The position numbers and the translations under genes were made by a program. Positions 34,201 to 42,979 of a DNA stretch of 58,236 nucleotides are shown here, piece by piece. Every line of letters starts with the position of its first letter. The stretch's first letter is position 1. This DNA comes from Paraburkholderia flava. Its GTDB lineage: Bacteria > Pseudomonadota > Gammaproteobacteria > Burkholderiales > Burkholderiaceae. Location: assembly GCF_004359985.1 (NCBI RefSeq), contig NZ_SMRO01000001.1, positions 2,483,699 to 2,541,934 on the forward strand, written 5' to 3'. Under the pieces are notes generated by a model. It worked only from the letters and a program-made list of their open reading frames with translations, searched no databases and was not told the DNA's origin.

Positions 34201-34680
34201 ATGGCTTCTCCGCTTTCGATGAACTGCTACGACCGTCTGCGTACGCGCGGCTTTACGCTTCCTCCGGTGCCGGCACCGATCGGTAACTTCACACACTGCA
34301 CGCGCGAAGGCGACCTGCTGTTTCTGTCGGGACAGGGGCCGCTGAACGAACACGGCGAACTGATGACCGGCAAGGTCGGCGCGACCGTCACGACCGACGA
34401 TGCGTATCTGCATGCGCAACTCGTCGGTCTGAATCTGCTGTCGGTGTTGCACGATGCACTTGGCGATCTGGGTCGCGTGAAGCGGGTCGTCAAGCTGCTC
34501 GGGATGGTCAACGCGACGCCCGAATTCGGCGAGCATCCGCGCGTGATCAACGGCTGCTCGGATCTGTTCGTCGACATCCTCGGTGAAGCGGGGCGGCATG
34601 CTCGGTCGGCGGTGGGCGTCGGGTCGCTGCCGCGGAATATCACGGTCGAGATCGAGGCGATCGTCGCTGTGCGGGATTGA
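34201..34680 (+). CDS. RidA/YjgF/UK114-family enamine/imine deaminase
   Basis: Protein of 159 residues; a little longer than RidA (about 130) through its N-terminal end. Segments FLSGQGPLNEHGELM, EAGRHARSAVGVGSLPRN and VEIEAIVAV match the family. The Arg in HARSAV is where RidA has its catalytic Arg. These proteins hydrolyse reactive 2-aminoacrylate-type enamines formed by PLP dehydratases or lyases. Being paired with a SelA-like PLP enzyme under an IclR regulator suggests it handles that enzyme's imine. No clear SD; ATG at 34219 is another possible start. Confidence 0.88.
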   Translation: MASPLSMNCYDRLRTRGFTLPPVPAPIGNFTHCTREGDLLFLSGQGPLNEHGELMTGKVGATVTTDDAYLHAQLVGLNLLSVLHDALGDLGRVKRVVKLLGMVNATPEFGEHPRVINGCSDLFVDILGEAGRHARSAVGVGSLPRNITVEIEAIVAVRD

Positions 34681-34850
34681 TGGGTAGTAGGGGTGCTTCG
34701 ACGCGCGCAGTTTTGCGTGCGAACGCCCAAGCGCAACTAACGGTCTGCCGCGCCGGCCCCCTCGAAATACGCTGCCTGCGCTGCGGATGAGCTAAGGCTG
34801 ATGTCCGCGTCGCAGGCCAACCGGCGATCAGCCGGCCGCGAATAATCCGC

Positions 34851-35084
34851 TCAACGCTCGCCGTCAAGCAGCGCGCCGAGTATTTCGTCGAACGCGGCTT
34901 GCGCGTCCTCGAGTTCCTGCAGCGCGGCATCGAAGGTCTGCAGTGCGATCTGCGACGGCCGGCCTTCGCCTGCCGGCGGAAACTGCGACTGCAATGCGGT
35001 GAATGAGGTTTGGACCTGCTTCGTCGCAGCGACGACGCGCTCCATCGCGCTCGCCTCTTCGGCTCGTGCCTGTTCTGGGTTCAT
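34851..35084 (-). CDS. Conserved small hypothetical protein
   Basis: Protein of 77 residues, all polar and helix-prone (MNPEQARAEEASAMERVV opening, then ALQELEDAQAAFDEILGALL). There is no signal or membrane segment; a coiled-coil or helical bundle is likely. The ATG at 35084 has GGAG eight bases upstream. Function unknown. A longer frame runs upstream but lacks support. Between RidA and this gene (34681-34850) nothing is recognised. Confidence 0.65.
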   Translation of the reverse strand: MNPEQARAEEASAMERVVAATKQVQTSFTALQSQFPPAGEGRPSQIALQTFDAALQELEDAQAAFDEILGALLDGER

Positions 35085-35125
35085 CTCAACTCCATCAGTA
35101 AATGTTCGCGCCACTATGCCACGTC

Positions 35126-35593
35126 TCAGGTGATCGGCAGACCCGTGTCCGCCTTCACTTCGCGTAGCGACAGCGACGATTCGACCGACGTCACGCCCGG
35201 CAGACCGCGCAACTGGTCGCGCATGAACGTACCGTAGTCGTCGAGATCGCGTGCCACGACCTGCAGCACGTAGTCCGCGCTGCCCGACACGTTGTGGCAC
35301 GACAGGATGCGCGGAATCGCGAGCACTTCGCGTTCGAAACGCGTGGCGACCTCGCGGTCGTGGACCGCGAAGCGCACGAGCACGAACGACACGACGCCAT
35401 AGCCCAGCGTCCGGCGTGACAGCATCGCGCGATAGCGCTCGATATAGCCGTCGGTTTCGAGTCTTTTGAGGCGCCGCGCGCACGGCGTTTCGCTGAGTCC
35501 AACGGCTTCGGCGAGCCGCGCGTTGGACATGCGGCCATCGGTCTGGACCGCGGCGAGGATCGCGCGGTCGACTTTGTCGAGGTCGGTGGTCAT
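35126..35593 (-). CDS. Lrp/AsnC-family transcriptional regulator
   Basis: Protein of 155 residues. HTH MSNARLAEAVGLSETPCARR and C-terminal RAM domain (SCHNVSGSADYVLQVVARD). The start is unclear: ATG at 35593 (MTTDLDKVDRAIL) fits the family, while ATGs at 35605 and further up lack an SD. It is divergent from a LysE-type exporter 131 bp away, the common arrangement in which an Lrp or ArgP protein induces amino acid export. Confidence 0.9.
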   Translation of the reverse strand: MTTDLDKVDRAILAAVQTDGRMSNARLAEAVGLSETPCARRLKRLETDGYIERYRAMLSRRTLGYGVVSFVLVRFAVHDREVATRFEREVLAIPRILSCHNVSGSADYVLQVVARDLDDYGTFMRDQLRGLPGVTSVESSLSLREVKADTGLPIT

Positions 35594-35723
35594 GAGGGGA
35601 ATCATGGTGTAAGTGACGAAATGGTAGTGCATTCCGCCATGATGTGCTGGCCGCTGTCTGGAATTCGCCAGCAATCGCTCAGTGTCTCGACGCATCATGG
35701 AACCTCTTCAACGCGAGGTTTCC

Positions 35724-36353
35724 ATGGTGTCCACTCATCTGCTGATCGTCTATGTTGCCGCGCTGGCCGTCGTCTACGCGGTGCCCGGACCGGACATGGC
35801 GCTGATCCTGCAAACGGGGATCGGGCAGGGCGTCCGCACCGGCTTTGCCGCTGCCGGCGGTCTCGCGATTTCGCGGGCCACGCACGTCACGCTGTCCGCG
35901 TGCGGTGTCGCCGCGTTGATGCGCAGCGCACCGTGGCTCTACGAAGCAGTGCGTTACGGCGGCGCGGTTTATCTCGCGTGGATCGCGGTGCAGATTTTCC
36001 GTTCTCCGATCTTCAGTCTGCCGGACGGCGACGCACCCCGTGCGCTGTCGAAGCCGCTGCGGACCGCATTCGTCAAAGGGCTGTTGACCAACCTGCTGAA
36101 TCCGAAGGCGCTGCTTTTCTGTTCGGTGCTGCTGCCGCAATTCGTGCGGCCGGAAGCGGGGCCGGTCGCGTTGCAGATGCTGACGCTGGGCGGCGTGCTG
36201 GTTGCCGTCGGTGCATGCTTCGACGCGGCGTATGCGACGGGCGCGTCGCGCATCGCGGCGTGGGTACGCGCGCATCCGCTCGCGCAGACGGTGCAGCGCT
36301 GGACGTTCTCTGCGGCGTTGATCGGGTTTGCGGTGCGTCTGTCGCTCGACTGA
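35724..36353 (+). CDS. LysE/RhtB-family amino acid exporter
   Basis: Protein of 209 residues with six hydrophobic segments. The family pattern is VVYAVPGPDMALILQTGIGQGVR in part, GGLAISRATHV and GLLTNLLNPKALLF. ATG at 35724 is chosen because GAGG lies six bases before it; the track-independent upstream ATG at 35682 has none. It exports an amino acid from the cytoplasm and is likely induced by the divergent Lrp protein. Substrate unknown. Confidence 0.92.
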   Translation: MVSTHLLIVYVAALAVVYAVPGPDMALILQTGIGQGVRTGFAAAGGLAISRATHVTLSACGVAALMRSAPWLYEAVRYGGAVYLAWIAVQIFRSPIFSLPDGDAPRALSKPLRTAFVKGLLTNLLNPKALLFCSVLLPQFVRPEAGPVALQMLTLGGVLVAVGACFDAAYATGASRIAAWVRAHPLAQTVQRWTFSAALIGFAVRLSLD

Positions 36354-36379
36354 GATTCAACTGAGCGCAGTGATGACGA

Positions 36380-36553
36380 CTACCGGTCGAGCTTGGCCTC
36401 CCGGCGCGGCCGGTCGTCGATGATCTTTTTGCGGTGCTTGTCCTTCATTTTCTTCCAGCTTTTGCACTCGTCGCGAGTGCGCAGGCAGCCGAGGCACAGA
36501 CCGGTTTTGTCGTCGAACTTGCAAATGTCGACACAGGGAGATTTGATGCTCAT
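36380..36553 (-). CDS. DUF1289 family small cysteine-rich protein
   Basis: Protein of 57 residues. Reading MSIKSPCVDICKFDDK and CLGCLRTRDECKSW gives Cys7, Cys11, Cys20, Cys23 and Cys30, the DUF1289 pattern; a metal-binding role is suspected for this family but not settled. The basic C-terminus (KDKHRKK) is also typical. It is convergent with the LysE gene, 26 bp away. Function unknown. Confidence 0.88.
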   Translation of the reverse strand: MSIKSPCVDICKFDDKTGLCLGCLRTRDECKSWKKMKDKHRKKIIDDRPRREAKLDR

Positions 36554-36710
36554 CGGACGCTCGGCCCCATAGATTCATTGATCGCGAGCTGCGACTGTCG
36601 CACGGCGTCGCGCAGACGCGCCAAGCGATTGTGCCAATGAACGCAATAGGGGGACTGCTCGTGCAAGCGTGCCGTTCAGGTAACCTGCAGGCTTTCCCTT
36701 TGCGCCGATC

Positions 36711-37031
36711 ATGCAGACGCTCCTGCTCTACGTCGTTACCGCCGTCGCCGAAATCATCGGTTGCTATCTGCCGTGGCGCTGGCTTAAGGACGGCGGGTCT
36801 GTCTGGCTGCTCGTTCCCGCCGCAGTGAGCCTCGCGGTGTTCGCATGGCTGTTGACGCTGCACGGCGCGGCAGCCGGTCGCGTCTATGCGGCGTATGGCG
36901 GCGTCTATATCGCGGTGGCGATCGTGTGGCTGTGGGCCGTCGAGCAGATTCGCCCGACGGTGTGGGACTTTGCCGGCGCAGCGGTCACGCTGGTCGGCAT
37001 GAGCATCATCGCGTTCCAGCCGCGCGGCTGA
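36711..37031 (+). CDS. UPF0060 (YnfA-family) inner-membrane protein
   Basis: Protein of 106 residues with four hydrophobic helices. Family marks: [36 protein letters not shown] and [20 protein letters not shown]. The length and topology equal YnfA, which resembles SMR transporters. No operon partner; a weak 6-bp hairpin (37032-37049) follows the stop. The role is not well defined. Confidence 0.92.
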   Translation: MQTLLLYVVTAVAEIIGCYLPWRWLKDGGSVWLLVPAAVSLAVFAWLLTLHGAAAGRVYAAYGGVYIAVAIVWLWAVEQIRPTVWDFAGAAVTLVGMSIIAFQPRG

Positions 37032-37074
37032 CCCGACGTTGCTGTCGGGCCCGGCCGCGCATGCCGTGCTGCGA

Positions 37075-37590
37075 TTACTTCCCGTTCCGCATCCCGAGGT
37101 AATCGAGCTTGCCGAGTTCTACGCCGTTGTGACGGAGGATGTCGTACGAAGTCGTCAGGTGGAAGTAGAAGTTAGGCAGCGCAAAATTCAGCAGGTAGTC
37201 GAGCCCCGTGAATTCGACCGGGCCGACGCGCATCTTCAGCACGATCTGGCGTTCTTCCGAACCGTCGATCTGCGCCGCAGTGAATTCCTTCAGGTACGAA
37301 ACCGTCTTGTCGATACGGGCGATCAGTTCGTCGAACGTCGATTCGACGTCGTCGAACTTCGGCGCTTCGGTAGCGGCGAGGCGCGATGCGCAGCCCTTCG
37401 CGGTGTCGGTGATGATGTGGATCTGCCGCGCGAGGGGCAGCATGTCGGGGAAGAGGCGCGCGCCGGTCAGCGCGACGGGTTCGATCTGCTTTTCTGCTGC
37501 ATGCGCCTGCGCTTTGCCGAGAATAACTTTCAGATTGGTGAGGCCGCGGACCAGTGCGGGCACCGATGCTTGATACATCGAAATTGACAT
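37075..37590 (-). CDS. DUF1993 family protein
   Basis: Protein of 171 residues. Opening SISMYQASVPALVRGLTNL and ending FYFHLTTSYDILRHNG match DUF1993, a helical family of unclear function related to DinB-like four-helix bundles. ATG at 37590 has AGGAA upstream. No signal peptide. It is convergent with YnfA and divergent from the peptidase gene. Confidence 0.87.
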   Translation of the reverse strand: MSISMYQASVPALVRGLTNLKVILGKAQAHAAEKQIEPVALTGARLFPDMLPLARQIHIITDTAKGCASRLAATEAPKFDDVESTFDELIARIDKTVSYLKEFTAAQIDGSEERQIVLKMRVGPVEFTGLDYLLNFALPNFYFHLTTSYDILRHNGVELGKLDYLGMRNGK

Positions 37591-37882
37591 GGAGAATTCC
37601 TCGATTCTTCGATCGGGTTCGCGCCGTGGCGCGAGGATGCGAACGTAACGGCAGGATCGCCGCTGCAGCATCATAGCGTCATCGACGGAAACGGGTACGT
37701 CGTCCATTTGGCCGGTACCGCGACGCCCGGAACTGTGTTTGAATGGATTTGTCCGACGGCTTGACGCAGTTCCTGAAACGAAGGCCCGGTGCGGGTGTAG
37801 ACGGAAGCCAGCCGTCTGTTTGCGGGTCCCGCCGGGTCCAACGCATGGCCCACGCGGCCACGCACGAAGGAGAGTCGAAACC

Positions 37883-39445
37883 ATGGCCAAACATCCGTTG
37901 CCAGGAAGCGAGAAGGGCTTTGCGCAGGGTTCGAAGGTCGTCGGGCATTGCAATCCGGCGGAACGTATCGAGGTCGTCGTGATGCTGCGCCGCCAGGGCG
38001 AGCAGCAGTTCGATCAGCTGGTTCATAAAATCGCGTCGGGCGATCCTTCCGCACAACCGCTGTCGCGCGAGTCGTTCGCAAAACAGTTCGGTGCGTCGCC
38101 TGACGACGTCGCGCGACTGAAAGCCTTCGCGCAGCAACACGGCCTCACTGTCACACGCGAAGACCCTGCTGCCTGCATGGTGGTACTCGGCGGCACCGTC
38201 GCGCAGTTCCAGGGCGCTTTCGACGTCACGCTGCAACATTACGAACATCATTCGATCGGCGAGTATCGCGGCCGCTCGGGCCCGATCAACGTGCCCGACG
38301 ATCTGCACGGCGTGGTCACGGCCGTGCTCGGGCTCGACAATCGGCCGCAGGCGCGGCCGCATTTCCGTATCCGTCCGCCGTTCAAGCCGGCGAGCGGCCG
38401 TCAGCAGGTGTCGTACACGCCGCTGCAACTCGCGTCGCTGTATCAGTTTCCGCAGGGCGACGGCAGCGGCGAGTGCATCGGCATCATCGAGCTGGGCGGC
38501 GGCTATCGCACGGCCGATCTGAAGTCGTATTTCTCGAGCCTCGGTGTGCCCGAGCCAACGGTCGTGTCGGTCGGCGTCGATCAGGGCTCGAACCAGCCGA
38601 GCGGAGATCCGAGCGGCCCCGACGGCGAAGTCACGCTCGACATCGAGATCGCGGGCGCGATTGCGCCCGGTGCGACGATCGCGGTCTACTTCACGACGAA
38701 CAGCGACGCCGGCTTCATCGACGCGGTGAGTCGCGCGGTCCACGATACGACGCACAAGCCGTCGGTGATCTCGATCAGTTGGGGCGGTCCCGAAACCTTG
38801 TGGACCGCGCAGTCGCAAAAGGCATTCAACAGCGTGTTGCAGGCTGCGGCGGCCGTCGGCGTGACAGTGTGTGCGGCATCCGGCGACAGCGGTTCGAGCG
38901 ACGGCGTCAGCGACGGCGCCGATCACGTCGACTTCCCCGCATCGAGCCCGTACGTACTCGCGTGCGGCGGCACGACGCTGCAGGCCTCGGGCACGGCCAT
39001 CACGCACGAGGCGGTGTGGAACGACGGCGCATCCGGTGGTGCGGGCGGTGGCGGCGTCAGCAGCGCGTTCCCGGTGCCGACCTGGCAGGAAGGGTTGTCG
39101 GCTGCGACGACCGGCGGCGGCAAGGTGGCGCTGAAAGGGCGCGGCGTGCCCGACGTCGCAGGCGACGCATCGCCGGTGACCGGTTACGACGTGGTGATCG
39201 ACGGCACGACGACGGTGGTCGGGGGCACGAGCGCGGTTGCGCCGTTGTGGGCCGCGCTGATCGCGCGCATCAACGCGATCAAGGGCAAACCGGTCGGCTT
39301 CGTGAACCCGAAGCTGTATCAGGCGGCAAGTGCGTTCAACGATATTACGCAGGGCAACAACGGCAGTTTCGCTGCGTCGCCGGGATGGGACGCGTGTACG
39401 GGGCTTGGCAGCCCCAATGGCCAGAAAATCGCAGCAGCGCTGTAG
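37883..39445 (+). CDS. Sedolisin (S53) acid serine carboxyl peptidase, kumamolisin-like
   Basis: Protein of 520 residues with pro-domain (1 to about 170) and catalytic domain. Triad and oxyanion residues: Glu249 and Asp253 (DGEVTLD), Asp335 (ASGDSGSSDG), Ser450 (GGTSAVAP). A C-terminal Ca-binding part (WDACTGLGSPNG) ends it. Pro-kumamolisin domain segments such as GLTVTRED and QFQGAFDVTL are seen. ATG at 37883 has AAGGAGAG upstream; the longer frame has no SD. No signal peptide is visible, so export route is unclear. It is an acid-active endopeptidase after autoprocessing. Followed by a serine carboxypeptidase gene. Confidence 0.92.
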   Translation: MAKHPLPGSEKGFAQGSKVVGHCNPAERIEVVVMLRRQGEQQFDQLVHKIASGDPSAQPLSRESFAKQFGASPDDVARLKAFAQQHGLTVTREDPAACMVVLGGTVAQFQGAFDVTLQHYEHHSIGEYRGRSGPINVPDDLHGVVTAVLGLDNRPQARPHFRIRPPFKPASGRQQVSYTPLQLASLYQFPQGDGSGECIGIIELGGGYRTADLKSYFSSLGVPEPTVVSVGVDQGSNQPSGDPSGPDGEVTLDIEIAGAIAPGATIAVYFTTNSDAGFIDAVSRAVHDTTHKPSVISISWGGPETLWTAQSQKAFNSVLQAAAAVGVTVCAASGDSGSSDGVSDGADHVDFPASSPYVLACGGTTLQASGTAITHEAVWNDGASGGAGGGGVSSAFPVPTWQEGLSAATTGGGKVALKGRGVPDVAGDASPVTGYDVVIDGTTTVVGGTSAVAPLWAALIARINAIKGKPVGFVNPKLYQAASAFNDITQGNNGSFAASPGWDACTGLGSPNGQKIAAAL

Positions 39446-39577
39446 GCGGCCGGCCGCGCGCGGGTTCGCCCGCGCGTCGCGCATGCCGTTGCGGGACATC
39501 GCGTCGTCCGGTGTCGTACGTGCAGCCCGGATGGCGTCATACAACGATACGACGTTAACGAATCCGATGGAGCGATC

Positions 39578-41215
39578 ATGACGAACCCCGATTCAGCTTC
39601 CGGCAGTGCGCAGTCGACTCACAATTCCCATGCTCCCAGCACCGCGCATCGTGCGGGCGACCAGCCGTTCTTCGATCCCGTCGCGTACGGCAACGGGCCC
39701 GACGATGCCGTCACCGATGCAACCGAAAACGCCGCGATCACGAAACACTCCGTCGTGATCGGCGGCAAGAAGATCGCGTACACCGCGACGGCGGGGCATC
39801 TCGTCACCGTCGATTCGAGCAGCTCGCTGCCGAGCGCGAAGATGTTCTACGTCGCGTTCACGCAGGACAACCAGAAAGAGGAAACCCGGCCGGTTACGTT
39901 TTTCTATAACGGCGGGCCGGGGTCGTCGTCGGTGTTCGTGCTGCTGGGATCGTTCGCGCCACGGCGCATCAAGACGTCGATGCCGGGATTCACGCCGCCT
40001 GCGCCGTACCAGATGGAGGACAACGGCGACAGCCTGCTCGACCGCAGCGATCTCGTCTTTATCAATCCGGTCGGCACCGGCTATTCGGCGGCGATCGCGC
40101 CGAACAAGAACCGCAATTTCTGGGGCGTCGATCAGGACGCGGATTCGATCAAGCAGTTCATCAAACGCTTCCTGACGAAGAACAACCGCTGGAATTCGCC
40201 GAAGTATCTGTACGGCGAGTCGTATGGCACCGCGCGCAGCTGCGTGCTCGCGTACAAGCTGCATGAGGACGGCGTCGACCTGAACGGCATCACGTTGCAG
40301 TCGTCGATTCTCGACTACACGCAGTCGGGCAATCCGGTCGGCGCGCTACCGACGGCCGCCGCCGACGCATGGTTCCACCGGAAGCTCGGCATTGCGCCGA
40401 CGCCGACCGACCTCGGCACGTTCGCCGAGGAAGTCGCGCAGTTCGCGCGCACGGACTACCTCGCGGCGCTGCGCAAGTTCCCGACCACCGACAACGCGAT
40501 CGTCGAGAAGCTCAGCGAATACACCGGCATCGACAAGACGACGCTGATCGCGTGGAGCCTCGACATCGCTGCGTACGACAGTCGCGGCAATTCGCTATTC
40601 CTCACGACGCTGCTGAAGTCGAAGGGGCTCGCGCTCGGTTCGTACGACGGTCGCGTCACGGCGATCGAAACCGGCATCGCGGGCCAGGTCGATCCGAACT
40701 CCGGCGGCAACGACCCGACGATGACGGCGGTGACCGGCGTCTACACGACGATGTGGAATACGTATCTGAACGAGCAGCTCAAGTTCACATCGAACTCGTC
40801 GTTCACCGACCTCAACGATCAGGCGTTCGCGAACTGGGACTTCGGTCATATCGATCCGACCGGCGCACAGAAGGGACTCGACGCACAGGGCAACATCGTG
40901 CTGTACACCGCCGGCGATCTCGCGGCGGTGATGGCGCTCAACGTCGATCTGAAAGTACTGTCGGCGAACGGCTTTTACGACTTTGTGACGCCGTTCTATC
41001 AGACCGTGATCGATCTGCAGCAGATGCCGCTCGTCAGCGATCAGATCCGGCAGAACCTGTCCGCGCGTTTTTATCCGTCGGGCCATATGGTCTATCTCGA
41101 CGGTCCATCGAGAACCGCGCTGAAAGCCGATGTCGCGAAGATGTACGACACCACCTCGTCGAATACTGCGGCGGTTAGCCGCATCCGCGCATTGCAGGCA
41201 CGCAGGGCCGGGTAG
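39578..41215 (+). CDS. Serine carboxypeptidase (S10 family)
   Basis: Protein of 545 residues. NGGPGSSS at 111-118 is the oxyanion region; GESYG with Ser215 is the nucleophile; Asp is in NGFYDFVTP and His in YPSGHMVYLD. S10 enzymes release C-terminal residues at acid pH. The first 60 residues are polar and lack a signal peptide, unlike the secreted relatives. SD GGAGCGATC precedes ATG. With the sedolisin 132 bp upstream it forms an endo- plus exopeptidase pair. Confidence 0.9.
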   Translation: MTNPDSASGSAQSTHNSHAPSTAHRAGDQPFFDPVAYGNGPDDAVTDATENAAITKHSVVIGGKKIAYTATAGHLVTVDSSSSLPSAKMFYVAFTQDNQKEETRPVTFFYNGGPGSSSVFVLLGSFAPRRIKTSMPGFTPPAPYQMEDNGDSLLDRSDLVFINPVGTGYSAAIAPNKNRNFWGVDQDADSIKQFIKRFLTKNNRWNSPKYLYGESYGTARSCVLAYKLHEDGVDLNGITLQSSILDYTQSGNPVGALPTAAADAWFHRKLGIAPTPTDLGTFAEEVAQFARTDYLAALRKFPTTDNAIVEKLSEYTGIDKTTLIAWSLDIAAYDSRGNSLFLTTLLKSKGLALGSYDGRVTAIETGIAGQVDPNSGGNDPTMTAVTGVYTTMWNTYLNEQLKFTSNSSFTDLNDQAFANWDFGHIDPTGAQKGLDAQGNIVLYTAGDLAAVMALNVDLKVLSANGFYDFVTPFYQTVIDLQQMPLVSDQIRQNLSARFYPSGHMVYLDGPSRTALKADVAKMYDTTSSNTAAVSRIRALQARRAG

Positions 41216-41428
41216 TGGAGCCGTCCGTGTAACTCGAAATGCTCGCGGGCAGCAGGCCATTCGATGCCGCTCGCGGGCCACGGTTTTCCCGCGTCGATAA
41301 TGAATGTGTTTTAATTGGTCTGCGAAAAATCCTCGCGCTACAGAACGGCGCGCCGACTGATGAACGCAGCAATACCGGTTACGCGTCGCGTTTTGCGACG
41401 TTTCGCTTCTCTCGCTCGAGCAGGTTGC

Positions 41429-41956
41429 ATGGACGCTGCGTCGCAGCGTTTCGTCATGCGCGCGGTTCGCTTCTGTGCGGTCATAGCGCTCGGCATACAT
41501 GTCGTCGTGGCGCGCGCACAGACGCCGGCGATGCTCGACGATCGGGTCACGCAGCATTCGGTTGCGGAGACGATCTGTCGTCCGGGCTATGCGGACACCG
41601 TGGCGCCCCCGCTCGACGAACTGATGGAACACAAGGACCGCTTGCTCGCGGCACGCGGCATCGATGCCGACGACGGCGGCGGTTACGCACTCGACCGGCG
41701 CGTGCCGATCGTGCTGGGCGGTTCGCCCGATGCGCCGGCGAATCTCGGCCTGCTGCCGTGGGCCGGTCACCACGGCGAGCGCCGCAAGGAACTGCTGACC
41801 GCGAAACTTAAGCGCTGCGTGTGCATGGGCAAGATCAGCCTGAGCGAAGCGCAGACCGCGATCGCCGGCAACTGGTCGTCCTGGTATCAGGGCTTCGCCG
41901 ATACATCGTGCGACGTAAGCCGCGTCGATATCGCGACCAGCGACAGCGCACCTTGA
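41429..41956 (+). CDS. Secreted hypothetical protein with degenerate HNH-like motif
   Basis: Protein of about 175 residues; an N-terminal hydrophobic segment (FCAVIALGIHVVVARAQ) is a likely signal peptide. The rest has Cys-rich ends (ETICRPGYAD, KRCVCMGK) and LDRRVPIVLGGSPDAPANL, which resembles the D-H-x-V-P-L-x-L-G-G core of HNH-related secreted proteins but with Asp-His replaced by Asp-Arg. The start is uncertain (41360, 41429 or 41456); 41429 is preferred for GAGCAGG upstream. Nuclease activity is not assured. Function unknown. Confidence 0.6.
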   Translation: MDAASQRFVMRAVRFCAVIALGIHVVVARAQTPAMLDDRVTQHSVAETICRPGYADTVAPPLDELMEHKDRLLAARGIDADDGGGYALDRRVPIVLGGSPDAPANLGLLPWAGHHGERRKELLTAKLKRCVCMGKISLSEAQTAIAGNWSSWYQGFADTSCDVSRVDIATSDSAP

Positions 41957-42020
41957 CCGGTATTGGCGTACTCCGGCGTGCCGTGATCGTTTCGCGCCGG
42001 CCTCATTGATGGAGAACGAC

Positions 42021-42386
42021 ATGACCCCGTTACCTTTACGTACTTTCGCGTGGATGTCCGCGATCGGATGCCTGCTGGCCAGCGCATCGGCGTTCGCCGA
42101 TCCGCCCGCACACTGCCGCGTCGGCGCGGATATGCTGCGGATTCGCGGCGACGTGCCGGCCGCGATCAGCTTCGATGTGTACCAGCAATTGCAGCCGGTG
42201 AACGCGTCCCGGCTCGCGCTGTTTCAGGACGCCGGCGAAGTGAAGCGATTACACGACGGCTTGACGGTCTGCGAAATCGCCGACGACGGCGTCGACGATC
42301 CGTCCGCCGTGCTCGTGCATGTGCCGCGCGGCAAGATGGCCTGGTGGGTCAGCGCGGCCAGCGTGCAGCCGGTCGACGCGGATTGA
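42021..42386 (+). CDS. Small secreted/periplasmic hypothetical protein
   Basis: Protein of 121 residues. Signal peptide AWMSAIGCLLASASAFA, then a mature domain with two Cys (PAHCRVG and LTVCEIAD) that could form a disulfide. No family recognised. ATG at 42021 has GGAG at 42011-42014 six bases before. It follows the HNH-like secreted protein by 64 bp and may be cotranscribed. Confidence 0.7.
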   Translation: MTPLPLRTFAWMSAIGCLLASASAFADPPAHCRVGADMLRIRGDVPAAISFDVYQQLQPVNASRLALFQDAGEVKRLHDGLTVCEIADDGVDDPSAVLVHVPRGKMAWWVSAASVQPVDAD

Positions 42387-42514
42387 TTTCACGCGAGCAT
42401 CGCAGCACGCAGCAGATTGCCGCATCGCTTTCGGGTACAAATCTGGCTATGCTTGAGCGGTACGTGAGTTGCATGTAACCCGCACGTGAACGAAATATCG
42501 ACTGGAGGTGAAAG

Positions 42515-42679
42515 ATGATGGTGACGACCCTTGCGATGTTCGTTGCGCTCGGCGTACTCGGCGCGGCAGGCGCTGTGCTGATGCGCCGGCTCGCCGACGA
42601 GGCCGCCCGCCGCAGCCGCCTTCAACCGGTGCGCGTCCGCGTCACCGACCCGCGTGCCGCACGGCAGCCACGTTTATGA
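42515..42679 (+). CDS. Single-pass membrane microprotein
   Basis: Protein of 54 residues: MMVTTLAMFVALGVLGAAGA forms one hydrophobic helix, followed by a basic tail rich in Arg. The start has a near-perfect GGAGGTGA. Its stop overlaps the start of the RRM-like gene by four bases (ATGA at 42676), so translation is coupled. No family known; the helix plus Arg tail suggests an inner-membrane anchor. Confidence 0.75.
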   Translation: MMVTTLAMFVALGVLGAAGAVLMRRLADEAARRSRLQPVRVRVTDPRAARQPRL

Positions 42680-42948
42680 ACGTGCGCATCTGGAACATCC
42701 CGGAATCGTGCTCCGAGCAGGAGGTGCGCGACTTCCTGCAACACGAGCTCGGCCACTACGCGAAAGAGATCGCCGTGTACGACGCGGGCACGCCCGCGGT
42801 CTACGCGACCGTCGAACTCAACGCGGAGCAGCCGTACATCGCCGACGTGATCGCGCAGCAGTTGCACGGCAAGCATCTTGCCGGCGTCGCATTGCAGGTG
42901 AGCGCCGCGCCGTTCGGCGACGAGCCGGACGCCGCACGCGATCACTGA
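42676..42948 (+). CDS. RRM-like small protein
   Basis: Protein of 90 residues. Beta strand RIWNIP resembles an RNP2 motif, then helix SEQEVRDFLQHELG, AVYATVEL at the RNP1 position, helix ADVIAQQLHG and a last strand VALQVSA: a beta-alpha-beta-beta-alpha-beta RRM fold by pattern. Aromatic contacts of classical RNP1 are partly missing. It starts on the ATGA overlap with the microprotein. RNA binding is a reasonable guess only. Confidence 0.65.
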   Translation: MNVRIWNIPESCSEQEVRDFLQHELGHYAKEIAVYDAGTPAVYATVELNAEQPYIADVIAQQLHGKHLAGVALQVSAAPFGDEPDAARDH

Positions 42949-42979
42949 TCACTGACGCGATCGCGCACGGCGCACGCCG

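Noticed and set aside
37679..39544. Long minus-strand frame opposite the sedolisin
   Set aside because: The sedolisin catalytic residues on the plus strand are complete; this is a shadow.
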